Source: Bacteroidales bacterium
GTDB taxonomy: Bacteria; Bacteroidota; Bacteroidia; Bacteroidales; Tenuifilaceae
Assembly: GCA_013141385.1 (NCBI GenBank)
Contig: JABFRB010000010.1
Span: 62,001 to 126,000, forward strand
Direction of reading: 5' to 3'
Length of the DNA: 64,000 bases
Made by a program: the position numbers and the translations under genes
Notes under the pieces: model-generated
Seen by the model: only the letters and a program-made list of their open reading frames with translations
What the model was told of the DNA's origin: nothing
Databases searched by the model: none
Shown: one piece after another, positions 26,442 to 34,248 of the stretch
Layout of the letters: each line of letters begins with the position of its first letter
How positions within the stretch are numbered: position 1 is the stretch's first letter

Positions 26442-26840
26442 ATGGGAAATATTGAAACAGTAAAAAAAATGTATGAGCTTTTTGCTACCAAAGACAATAA
26501 TGCAATAAGACAAATATTTGACGAAAACATAAAGTGGAACCAAATGAAAGGTTTCCCATGTGGCGGACAACATATTGGAGCGGCCGCAGTATTTGAAAAG
26601 GTTTTTGGTGGGTTCAGAAAAAATTGGACAAATTGGAAAGCAACAATTACACGTTATATTGACATCGGTGACGGAGTTTTTGTTATTGGTTTTTACGAAG
26701 GAACTTTTAACGCTACAGGAAAATATATGAAATCGGACTTTGCCTGTGAATACAAAGTAAATGACGGAAAAATAACAGAGTTCAATCAATATACAGACAC
26801 ATTTCTAATTGGACAAGCAATGGGACTGACCAAAGAATAA
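26442..26840 (+). CDS. SnoaL-like/NTF2-fold protein, probably N-terminally truncated
   Basis: A 132-residue SnoaL-like domain: ETVKKMYELFATKDNNAIRQIFDENIKW at the start, HIGAAAVFEKVFGGF, then beta strands (ITRYIDIGDGVFVIGFYEG, FACEYKVNDGKITEFNQYTDTF) forming the cone-shaped NTF2 fold that binds small molecules. Upstream, in the same frame, lies a signal-peptide-like sequence interrupted by two stops, so this is likely the surviving domain of an originally exported protein. It is followed directly by a 125-bp palindromic element. Confidence 0.75.
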   Translation: MGNIETVKKMYELFATKDNNAIRQIFDENIKWNQMKGFPCGGQHIGAAAVFEKVFGGFRKNWTNWKATITRYIDIGDGVFVIGFYEGTFNATGKYMKSDFACEYKVNDGKITEFNQYTDTFLIGQAMGLTKE

Positions 26841-26850
26841 AACAGCGAAC

Positions 26851-26975
26851 CGCTAACATCGGTTTTATGCAAATGGGGCTGAACTGCTAAATTCAACAGT
26901 TGTAATTCTAATCGACTTTTGTACTGAATTGAACATTTGAGTTCCTATTCCCTACCTGCCCAAAGCCGTTTAACG
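26851..26975. repeat. 125-bp imperfect palindrome, attC-like cassette site
   Basis: The two ends pair over most of their length: CGCTAAC..CGGTTTT..GCA on the left matches the reverse complement of TGCCCAAAGCCGTTTAACG on the right, and GAACT and TTCAA blocks pair further in. Long imperfect palindromes ending in TAAC and GTTTAAC-like motifs are the form of integron attC recombination sites. The boxes do not fit the RYYYAAC/GTTRRRY consensus exactly and no integrase is in the window, so this is a candidate site or a degraded one. Confidence 0.4.
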
Positions 26976-27013
26976 AAGGAGGAATATAACTCATTGACTT
27001 CTGCAAAAGTTAA

Positions 27014-27214
27014 ATGAATGACGCTATAAAAAAAATACCAATATCATTGGACAAAGACCGACAAAAATGCATGGAATGTGGGATGAACGAATATCTTATC
27101 AAGCCTTTTATCAAGGAGAAATTTTATCAAACGCTTATAAATCTCAGAATCCACGTTGATTTAAAGCACACTCGGTCTTTTACTGGTAATATTAAAACTT
27201 TCGGATTCCGATAA
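27014..27214 (+). pseudogene. Remnant of a response-regulator receiver domain
   Basis: The 66 codons include KIPIS-LDKDRQKCMECGMNEYLIKPFIKEKFYQTL. This is the C-terminal part of a CheY-like receiver: the DRQKC-xx-GMNEYLIKPF strand/helix with the conserved Lys-Pro. The phospho-Asp half is missing and the segment between IPI and DRQKC looks deleted. It is most likely debris of a hybrid histidine kinase. Expression as a small protein cannot be excluded. Confidence 0.6.
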
Positions 27215-27231
27215 GGTTTAAAAAATTGACT

Positions 27232-27840
27232 ATGAAAAATTTTGTTATAAAATCAAGTCTTGTAATAGTATTTGGGACTTTATTAATCTTTATCTCATGC
27301 AGAAAAGAGGATGTAAAGCCGCTGCCACCTGAGGATCAGCTTGAAATGGAATATTTTGACTTAAGTAATAAAGAGATAAAGGCCTTTACACCAGGATTTT
27401 CAGTTGATGTAAATCACGATGGACGAAGGGATATCAAGTTTGGCACCTTACTGGTGGGCGATCCAATAGAGCAGGTTGACAACGTGCAATTTTTCATATC
27501 CACAGATATTGGTGTCTGCCTACCTGTTAACAACAATGAAAGTATCCCGGTCTTGAGTAAGGGTGATTCTATTTTACTGGATGATTTGAATGGATATCAG
27601 TGGTTTGAATTATCATCAATAGTATTGGTTCAAAAGGTCATTTCTTACAATAACCCTGACAGTTGGGATGGGTTATGGAAAGATGCCAATCATAAATTCA
27701 TTCCGTTTCAGGTTAAAAATGCTGATAAAAGATATAATGGGTGGGTTGAAATCAGTGTGGATATTTCAAATGAAAAATTGATCCTGCATAAGGCAGCCAT
27801 AAGCACAGCTGCTGATCAAATCGTATGTGCAGGGAAATAG
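27232..27840 (+). CDS. Lipoprotein with a calcium-loop-like motif, unknown function
   Basis: A 202-residue lipoprotein from ATG 27232 (the TTG six bases earlier is less likely). The signal peptide ends in the lipobox LIFISC followed by RKEDVKPLPP. Around residues 59-68 the sequence DVNHDGRRD matches a dockerin/EF-type calcium loop (DxNxDGxxD). The rest is beta-rich (WVEISVDISNEKLILHKAAI) with two Cys (IGVCLPV and IVCAGK) that could form a disulfide. No family recognised. It is 43 bp before the serine hydrolase gene, probably one transcript. Confidence 0.65.
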   Translation: MKNFVIKSSLVIVFGTLLIFISCRKEDVKPLPPEDQLEMEYFDLSNKEIKAFTPGFSVDVNHDGRRDIKFGTLLVGDPIEQVDNVQFFISTDIGVCLPVNNNESIPVLSKGDSILLDDLNGYQWFELSSIVLVQKVISYNNPDSWDGLWKDANHKFIPFQVKNADKRYNGWVEISVDISNEKLILHKAAISTAADQIVCAGK

Positions 27841-27883
27841 GATGTAGTAAACAGATTCAAAAACAATTTAAACTCAAAACAGT

Positions 27884-29512
27884 ATGCGACTATTAACAAT
27901 AACTATTTTGGCATTTGCCCTTAGCTTGAACATGCAAGCTCAAATGCCCGATTCGCTCAAAACTAAGGTGGATGAAATTTTTACAGAATTTAATAATACA
28001 AACTCCCCCGGATGTGCCTTAGCTATTTTGCAGGACGGGAAAATGTTGTATGAAAAATATTATGGCATGTCGAACCTGGAGTATAATTTGGCTGTTAGTC
28101 CGGATTCCAAATTCCATGTTGCCTCTGTGTCAAAACAATTCACTGCTGCGGCTATCATAAAATTATCGTTAGAAGGGAAAATATCGCTTGATGATGACAT
28201 CAGAAAATACATTCCCGAGGTTCCGGATTTTGGTTATAAAATTACATTCTATCATTTACTGCATCACACAAGTGGTTTAAGAGATCAATGGGAGATGATG
28301 ACCCTTTCTGGCTGGCGAAGCAATGACTTGATCACTGAGACCGATATTTTGGATATGGTAAAACGCCAGAAGAGTTTAAATTTTAAACCGGGCGATGAAT
28401 TTTTATATAGCAATACGGGATTCACTTTGCTGGCTGTTGCTGTAAAAAAGATCACAGGAGTTTCACTGAAAGATTATACTGATTCAGTTTTCTTCAAACC
28501 AATGGGAATGAACAATACACATTTTCAAAGCGATCATTCTGCCATAATCCCCAACCGGACATCGGCCTATGTGAAGGAGGAAAAAGGGAATTGGCGAATT
28601 GAAATTCCTGTTTTTGATAATTATGGTGCCACGGCATTGTTTACCACGGCAAGAGATTTGGCCAAATGGGACGAGGCATTTTATGGCGGTAAAATATTTT
28701 CGGACGATTTTGTTCAAGCGATGTATAAACCCGGAGTACTAAACGATGGCACAGAGCAAATTTATGCTTCTGGATTAATGCTCGAAAACTACAATGGTTA
28801 TAATATTATCGAGCATGGTGGCGCTGATGCGGGCTACAGATGTTTTGTTTTGCGAATTCCGGAAAAGCACTTTTCAGCCATAATTCTTTCTAATAGTGGT
28901 AACTTTTCAGTAGATTATCATAGAATAATTGATCTGTTTCTTACAAATAAAAACGTTGAAAAACAAAGAAACCCTGAGGAACATTTTGCAATTGATAGCA
29001 CCATTGTAAAAAATTGGGAAGGCGATTATTTTGATGAAACTTCCAGTTCAAAATTTAATCTGCATTTTGAAAAAAATGAATTAAAAATTGGTTGGTGGGG
29101 ATTGAACCCTGTTAGCAATTACGATTTTAGTGCTGGACCAATGACAACCTTCAGTTTTAAAATTGATGGTAAAAATATCTTCATGACAAAAGCAGATATT
29201 GGCGCCCAAAAAACAGTGTATAAAAAGGTAAAAAAAGTTGAACCTGCTAAAGTTGACGGGAAACAATACATTGGCAATTTTTATTGCAGCGAGTTAGACG
29301 CTTTGTATCGGGTAACTGGTGATGGTAACAATATTTTCGTTCATATTCCACGAAACGATTCGCTAAGACTCACTCCCTATTTAAACGACGTTTTTGAAGG
29401 CGATTTTGAATGGATTGTTCGTTTTAAGAGAGATAATAAAAAGCAAATCAATGGCTTTTATCTATCCGCAAGAATGGTAAGGAGCTTATTTTTTGAGAAG
29501 AAAGAATTGTAA
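27884..29512 (+). CDS. Exported class C beta-lactamase-fold serine hydrolase
   Basis: A 542-residue exported hydrolase. The signal peptide ends at MQAQ (residue 20). The catalytic SxxK is S81-V-S-K84 (HVASVSKQFTAAAI) and the YxN motif is Y175-S-N177 (FLYSNTGFTLLAV). The third motif region is IIEHGGADAGY (HxG type). After about residue 370 comes a C-terminal beta domain found in many Bacteroidota members. These enzymes hydrolyse esters or D-amino peptides rather than beta-lactam drugs in most cases; the substrate cannot be read here. It ends the accessory stretch. Confidence 0.88.
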   Translation: MRLLTITILAFALSLNMQAQMPDSLKTKVDEIFTEFNNTNSPGCALAILQDGKMLYEKYYGMSNLEYNLAVSPDSKFHVASVSKQFTAAAIIKLSLEGKISLDDDIRKYIPEVPDFGYKITFYHLLHHTSGLRDQWEMMTLSGWRSNDLITETDILDMVKRQKSLNFKPGDEFLYSNTGFTLLAVAVKKITGVSLKDYTDSVFFKPMGMNNTHFQSDHSAIIPNRTSAYVKEEKGNWRIEIPVFDNYGATALFTTARDLAKWDEAFYGGKIFSDDFVQAMYKPGVLNDGTEQIYASGLMLENYNGYNIIEHGGADAGYRCFVLRIPEKHFSAIILSNSGNFSVDYHRIIDLFLTNKNVEKQRNPEEHFAIDSTIVKNWEGDYFDETSSSKFNLHFEKNELKIGWWGLNPVSNYDFSAGPMTTFSFKIDGKNIFMTKADIGAQKTVYKKVKKVEPAKVDGKQYIGNFYCSELDALYRVTGDGNNIFVHIPRNDSLRLTPYLNDVFEGDFEWIVRFKRDNKKQINGFYLSARMVRSLFFEKKEL

Positions 29513-30008
29513 CCGCTTTACCTGAAACTAACTATTGTATTAAAAGAAAAGTTGCATACAACATCCACTAAAATCGATTGGGGCTGATTGTTATAAAAGT
29601 TTATTTTTAGTGATTTTGGCATTATTTTATAGTGGAATGATGGTGCTGTCCGAACCTTGCAACGTATTTTAACAGTAAGCAATACTAGTTACTGATATCT
29701 TGATATTTATTTGATATTCGCATTGATACAAATTTCACCATTTAAAATTATATTCAAAAAATAAATAATGTGGGTTTGATCTATGAATGCTTATTATATC
29801 ATTATTTATTAATGCTTTATTGCTAATATTATGTTTTTGAAAGACAGGAATAATGAAGTATTTGGGTTACTTCAAACTTTTTTCTTCCAATGTTGCATTT
29901 CCCAAAATAGAATAACGTACTGATAATATAGCATTCAAATTATTTCTTGCGCTGAACAAACGTTAAACACTGTAAATCACCAAACTAGCAACTCTCAGCC
30001 AGTAACTA
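29513..30008. other. 496-bp AT-rich gap without a gene
   Basis: No supported open frame or RNA gene is seen. The region lies at the convergent junction of the serine hydrolase (plus) and the LytTR regulator (minus) and probably holds their 3' ends. No convincing T-tailed hairpin could be found by eye. Confidence 0.4.
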
Positions 30009-30740
30009 CTACAATACCAAATATTTTAATATTTCATCCTTTTTGCTATCCCCTACTTTAATAACCAACCCATTGGTCATACATAAATATCCGCCACGTC
30101 CTCTCTGATATTTCTTAACGTGCTTTAAATTTATTAGGTAGGATTTATGAACCCGAACAAAGAGGCGATTCTTTAACATTTCCTCGTAAATAGATAATCT
30201 TTTTGAAGAAACAACCTTTGATCCATTAACCAAATGAAACACCGAATAGCTGGAATCGGCGGAAATACAAACAATCTCATCTATCTTAATAAATATTAGG
30301 CCTTCTGTGGTAGATATAAAAACTCTATCATCAAGTTTATCGGTTTGGATAATTTGCGGATTTTGTGGTAATCTTTTTAATTCTATTTGTTTTCTGGCTT
30401 TATTAACAGCATTCTTTAACTCCTCAATATCGTAAGGTTTTAAAATATAGTCAATTGCAGAGTTTTTTATGGCCTGTAAGGTATATTCACTATATGCAGT
30501 AGTAATAATAATTTCGTACTCTTCTGCATTCGTTTTCTTTAGTACATCAAACCCACTTTCTTCTTGTAAATTGATATCAAGAAAAACTAAAGATGGTCTC
30601 TCCTGAAAAATAAAATTTACAGCCTCGTCCAGATTATTAGCAATTCCAATGAACTCTAAATCGTTAAATAAATTCGAAATATAACTTTTCAGTAATTCTG
30701 CTGATTTCTTGTTATCTTCAACTATTAGCGTCTTAATCAT
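30009..30740 (-). CDS. LytTR family response regulator
   Basis: A 243-residue LytR/AlgR-type regulator. The receiver domain has acidic E8/D9 and phosphoacceptor D55 (LVFLDINLQEESGFDVL), T in IITTAYSEYTLQAI and K in DYILKPYDIEEL. The C-terminal LytTR DNA-binding domain is about 140-243 (FISTTEGLIFIKIDEIVCISADSSY, KRLSIYEEML, FVRVHKSYLINLKHVK). It is the natural partner of a LytS-type kinase; the only one in the window is at 20487-23528 on the opposite strand, separated by accessory genes. Confidence 0.92.
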   Translation of the reverse strand: MIKTLIVEDNKKSAELLKSYISNLFNDLEFIGIANNLDEAVNFIFQERPSLVFLDINLQEESGFDVLKKTNAEEYEIIITTAYSEYTLQAIKNSAIDYILKPYDIEELKNAVNKARKQIELKRLPQNPQIIQTDKLDDRVFISTTEGLIFIKIDEIVCISADSSYSVFHLVNGSKVVSSKRLSIYEEMLKNRLFVRVHKSYLINLKHVKKYQRGRGGYLCMTNGLVIKVGDSKKDEILKYLVL

Positions 30741-30850
30741 GAATTCTTAGGTAAAACAAAAATACTAAGCCCTTTCAATTTGATAAGATTTGTAGTCAAA
30801 GATAATTTTTTAATGACTTTTTTATGCCGAGGGGGTAATTTTATATTAAT

Positions 30851-30866
30851 GATTAAGTAATCATCC
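30851..30866. promoter_or_regulatory. 16-bp palindrome between LytTR regulator and small HTH gene
   Basis: ATGATTA-AG-TAATCAT is a perfect inverted repeat in the 205-bp gap upstream of the LytTR gene. It could be a binding site for the regulator or for the neighbouring HTH protein. Only the symmetry is seen. Confidence 0.35.
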
Positions 30867-30945
30867 TTCTTTTTATGATTGAACCCTAACCAAGTATTTT
30901 TACATCAATAGGAGAGAAATTTCAATTACTTTTTTGCGATAGCGG

Positions 30946-31263
30946 TTAATTTAAATATTGATTGGAGTTTTTAACCAATATTTCTTCAAATTCAAGAAGC
31001 CTTAATTTAATGGGCTTTACATATTCATAACTGTCAATCTCGTGGTTGAATTTTAATGGATAACCAAAAGTTCCAATAATTTGTAAAAGTTCACAAACAG
31101 CACTCTCGCTGAGGCCTAACTTTTCGGCTAATGCTTGGGTATTTCCTGTACATTTGTTCTGAACAAAGTTATCAAGCATTCCTAAATGATTAATTAATTG
31201 TTCTATTTCCATTTCTTTAGGATTTATGTCATTGAGAGATATCCCCTCACTTAAATATTCCAA
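30946..31263 (-). CDS. Small winged-helix-like HTH protein
   Basis: A 105-residue protein with a central helix-turn-helix: GNTQALAEKLGLSESAVCELLQIIGTFGYPLKFNHEIDSYEY, at about residues 40-82. This resembles the small HTH-11-like domain common in Bacteroidota, where strand residues after the helix form a wing. The rest is helical with no other domain. It is a probable DNA-binding regulator; the target is unknown. Start at ATG 31263. Confidence 0.65.
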   Translation of the reverse strand: MEYLSEGISLNDINPKEMEIEQLINHLGMLDNFVQNKCTGNTQALAEKLGLSESAVCELLQIIGTFGYPLKFNHEIDSYEYVKPIKLRLLEFEEILVKNSNQYLN

Positions 31264-31413
31264 AATTACCTATTGGTGACATTTTTTTCAACTTTTTTGA
31301 AAAAAAACAATATCTATCATATTAGTTTACAGCCAATAAAAATAATGAAATAATTGTTAAGAATTTTATAATTCAACTTTTTTTTTCCTTGAAAAAGCAA
31401 AAAATGTCAGGAA

Positions 31414-32022
31414 TCATATTTTATATCTAGCCACAAACTCAATCACATTATTATACTGACCCCGATCCCATCGGTAAGTTATATTCCCTTTGTGAGGTCG
31501 AACAGGAAACATGGAGTAGCTATACATAATATTAAATGCCCAATGCTTGCTTTGGTTGTACTCAAAACCAAATCTCCAAGCAAGTTCAAATTTGTGAAAT
31601 TTTTGGATATCCTCTTGTGGAAAAGGACCAAACTCATTCATCTCTTGAGCCTTACCAAGATACCCTGTAGAGATACCTGCTAATGCATTAAACCCATTAC
31701 CAAATCGATAACCAACAATTATTGGTATCTCAAGGTAATTCAATCTCATGCGATAATGCCCAATGGTAACACCATCCTGAATGGTTTTGGCAAAACTGCC
31801 CTTTTGAATGTACCTCAATTCCATTCTGGTATAGAGAACATGATTTAATCTACGACCGACCCAGATACCTGCAATTGGTCCCGCCTTATTGTATCCGCCA
31901 TTCCCATCACCATCCACCTGAGTTGCGGCTAAACCACAAACAAATCCGGCATCAAATTGCTGCGCTGTTGAATGAGTGGAAATTCCAATAATCAATAGTG
32001 TATATATAATAACAATTCTCAT
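31414..32022 (-). CDS. PorT-like outer-membrane beta-barrel protein
   Basis: A 202-residue exported protein: signal peptide MRIVIIYTLLIIGISTHSTAQQFDAG, then eight-stranded-type barrel sequence (GFVCGLAATQVDGDGNGGYNKAGPIAGIWV, MELRYIQKGSF, NYLEIPIIVGYRF, AGISTGYLGKA, LAWRFGFEYN, WAFNIMYSYSMFPV, NVIEFVARYKI). The pattern is the porin/PorT family (outer-membrane protein beta-barrel domain). It is the usual Bacteroidota small barrel; role unknown. A short dispersed repeat lies just upstream. Confidence 0.85.
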   Translation of the reverse strand: MRIVIIYTLLIIGISTHSTAQQFDAGFVCGLAATQVDGDGNGGYNKAGPIAGIWVGRRLNHVLYTRMELRYIQKGSFAKTIQDGVTIGHYRMRLNYLEIPIIVGYRFGNGFNALAGISTGYLGKAQEMNEFGPFPQEDIQKFHKFELAWRFGFEYNQSKHWAFNIMYSYSMFPVRPHKGNITYRWDRGQYNNVIEFVARYKI

Positions 32023-32035
32023 GGATGTTGCTTTT

Positions 32036-32060
32036 AAGTGCCTAGAATACTTAGAGTTTA
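32036..32060. repeat. Copy 1 of a short dispersed repeat
   Basis: AAGTGCCTAGAATACTTAGA resembles the sequence at 48591-48624 (GAGTGCCTTGAGTACTTCGA). Both copies lie in intergenic DNA, so this is probably a small repeat family of the genome. Confidence 0.4.
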
Positions 32061-32070
32061 TTGATAAATA

Positions 32071-32775
32071 TTAATTTCCTCTAACTTCTTTTAAAATCAA
32101 TTTGAGCATTTTCTCAACACCAACCGAAGCATTCTCTTTAATATAGTGAATCGTTTGCCGGCTTTGAACGGTCACGTCATTAGGATCAATCAGATAAACA
32201 GGAGTGTTTTTGGATACGTATCCTAGTAACCCTGCGGCTGGGTATACATTAAGAGATGTACCAACTATGGCAAAAATCTCTGCTTGCCGGGTTATCTGCA
32301 TAGCATCTACCATTGCAGGAACAGGTTCACCAAACCAAACTATATGAGGACGAAGCTGCGAACCTTTTTCGCATTTATCGCCTAATTTTAAATCGGTATA
32401 GCCAATATCATGAACAATTGATGAATCTAACGTTGACTCAACCTTGGTTAACTCCCCATGTAGGTGGAGGATCTTGGTGCTTCCTGCCCTTTCATGAAGA
32501 TTATCAACATTTTGGGTAATGATGTGAACATCAAAATACTTTTCTGCTTCAGCCAAGGCAATATGACCTCTATTGGGCATCGCATTCTTAAGCTGTTTGC
32601 GCCTATCATTGTAAAAATTTAAAACTAAGTCGGGATTTTGCACCCATCCATCGTAGCTGGCGACTTCCATTATATCGTATTCCTCCCATAATCCTCCCAT
32701 ATCACGAAATGTACGAATACCGCTCTCTGCGCTAATTCCAGCTCCAGTAAGCACTACTAATTTAATTCTGTTCAT
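32071..32775 (-). CDS. cobB: Sir2-type NAD-dependent deacylase, zinc-site lost
   Basis: A 234-residue sirtuin: NAD-binding VVLTGAGISAESGIRTFRD and GLW, TQNVDNLHERAGS with the catalytic His in HLHGEL, HIVWFGEPVP, and FAIVGTSLNVYPAAGL. Of the usual four zinc Cys only one Cys remains in the region (GDKCEKG), so the structural zinc is probably absent, as I recall for Bacteroidota relatives. The FYNDRR segment supplies the Tyr-x-x-Arg pair of SIRT5-type desuccinylases, suggesting removal of acidic acyl groups from lysines. It overlaps the upstream C45 gene by 4 bp. Confidence 0.92.
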   Translation of the reverse strand: MNRIKLVVLTGAGISAESGIRTFRDMGGLWEEYDIMEVASYDGWVQNPDLVLNFYNDRRKQLKNAMPNRGHIALAEAEKYFDVHIITQNVDNLHERAGSTKILHLHGELTKVESTLDSSIVHDIGYTDLKLGDKCEKGSQLRPHIVWFGEPVPAMVDAMQITRQAEIFAIVGTSLNVYPAAGLLGYVSKNTPVYLIDPNDVTVQSRQTIHYIKENASVGVEKMLKLILKEVRGN

Positions 32776-34007
32776 CGCTCTTTAGGTTTTTCTTTGCATA
32801 AAAAGGAATAGTAAAGTAAAATGGATTCATTAACCTCTTTATAAAAATCAGTGGCCTCATTATCATCAAAACCTAAACGCCGCCATTTAGCTTCTAGTTT
32901 TTCCCCTTTGGCAATTATATCTTTTTCGAATTGTACATTTTGTTGCATAATCCCCGTATTGCTATTATTTCCAAGCACTTCAAGGTAAATGTAATTCTCT
33001 CCCTCGGTACCTTTATTGAATGGGAAACAATCCTTTTTTATGAGAAGTGTAAAGGTACAAAGTAACGCTTTCTTAGTCCTAGGTGCTGTTAGAATTCCAG
33101 GGATAGTCTCACCAGCACTAACCCAAAGGGGGATTGAAATTGATGTGGGTTGAAATCCAAGTTTTACCCAAGTGGTTACAAGCGAAGGAGTTTCTCCTGC
33201 TTTTACACCATGAACAACAATTGTTGATGAGGAAGAATATCTAACTATATAATCCCTAAACGGATACATTCGATTCTGAAAATCCTCCTTCTTTTTAAAA
33301 ACATTTGAAAGATCTGTCTTTGTTAACTCGTGCCGAAGAGAAAGTGTTGCTTTTGAAAGAAAAAATTCTGGTGTTATTTTTTTTGCTTTATATGCTTCAT
33401 TAATAATCACACTTGCTGTATTGTATCTATTGTAACCGGCACCTTCATTCTCTCTACCAGAAAAGGAATAATTTGTTCTAATCAAATATCCATCTGGTGC
33501 TACCTTGGAATCGTTAACATCAAAGATTTTATACTTAAAATTATCGGTCTCGAAGTAAGCAGCACCTCCCTGAGCATCAATTAACCCAAAGTTTGCCTCT
33601 ACACCGAGGGGTTTGGGTAAAGAGTCAAGTAATCTTTTAAAATCATCAATAGTGGCACAGGTGGCTAAAGCCAACTTCATTACCATTCCCTCCTGATCTT
33701 GTAATGTTGTATGATCATCCTTAGGTTTTAGGTTATATGAAGCAGAATTCATTATAGAAAATCCAGCGCTATTTGTTCCAGCCCAAACCTGATATAGTGA
33801 ATCATTGGAGTTTACCAATCCTATATATTCATACTTCCCCCCCTTAATGAACATCATTTTATTGTTGAATTCATCCGTATCACGATGTTTCCAAAGTATA
33901 GGACGACCATCGGGTGTGGCTTTACCGCTGATTATTGCTGTGGTACAGCAAATGGAATTAAATGAAACAAGTATTGCTAGAGATGTAATTAGTAGAATTT
34001 TCTTCAT
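32772..34007 (-). CDS. C45-type Ntn hydrolase/acyltransferase-like protein, exported
   Basis: A 411-residue protein with a signal peptide (MKKILLITSLAILVSFNSIC). It is followed immediately by C21-TTAIISGKATPDGRPILWKHRDT, the N-terminal nucleophile motif of C45 autoproteolytic acyltransferases/amidases, in which the new N-terminal Cys attacks an amide. YQVWAGTNSAGFSIMNSASYNL and EANFGLIDAQGGAAYFETDNF are further family segments. Likely a periplasmic or outer-membrane amidase; the substrate is unknown. C20-C21 could instead form a lipobox. The 4-bp overlap couples it to the sirtuin gene. Confidence 0.8.
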   Translation of the reverse strand: MKKILLITSLAILVSFNSICCTTAIISGKATPDGRPILWKHRDTDEFNNKMMFIKGGKYEYIGLVNSNDSLYQVWAGTNSAGFSIMNSASYNLKPKDDHTTLQDQEGMVMKLALATCATIDDFKRLLDSLPKPLGVEANFGLIDAQGGAAYFETDNFKYKIFDVNDSKVAPDGYLIRTNYSFSGRENEGAGYNRYNTASVIINEAYKAKKITPEFFLSKATLSLRHELTKTDLSNVFKKKEDFQNRMYPFRDYIVRYSSSSTIVVHGVKAGETPSLVTTWVKLGFQPTSISIPLWVSAGETIPGILTAPRTKKALLCTFTLLIKKDCFPFNKGTEGENYIYLEVLGNNSNTGIMQQNVQFEKDIIAKGEKLEAKWRRLGFDDNEATDFYKEVNESILLYYSFLCKEKPKER

Positions 34008-34248
34008 AGCACTATATGCTTAAATGGAGTTTAGGGTAAATATAAGAATTTGATTTCCCTCCTACCTAAAAAAGGTTTTAAAAATATATTGCTTTACTTT
34101 TTTGCGATTTATAAATAAATGCAAATCAAGCGATTTAAACCAGTAAATGTCTCTTTCTTTTTCAAATCAATTATAAAAACTTGACCCCCCATTTTCCCCA
34201 TTAGGTATCCTTCCAATTATTATCTTTACACTTTCAATCCAAGGATAA

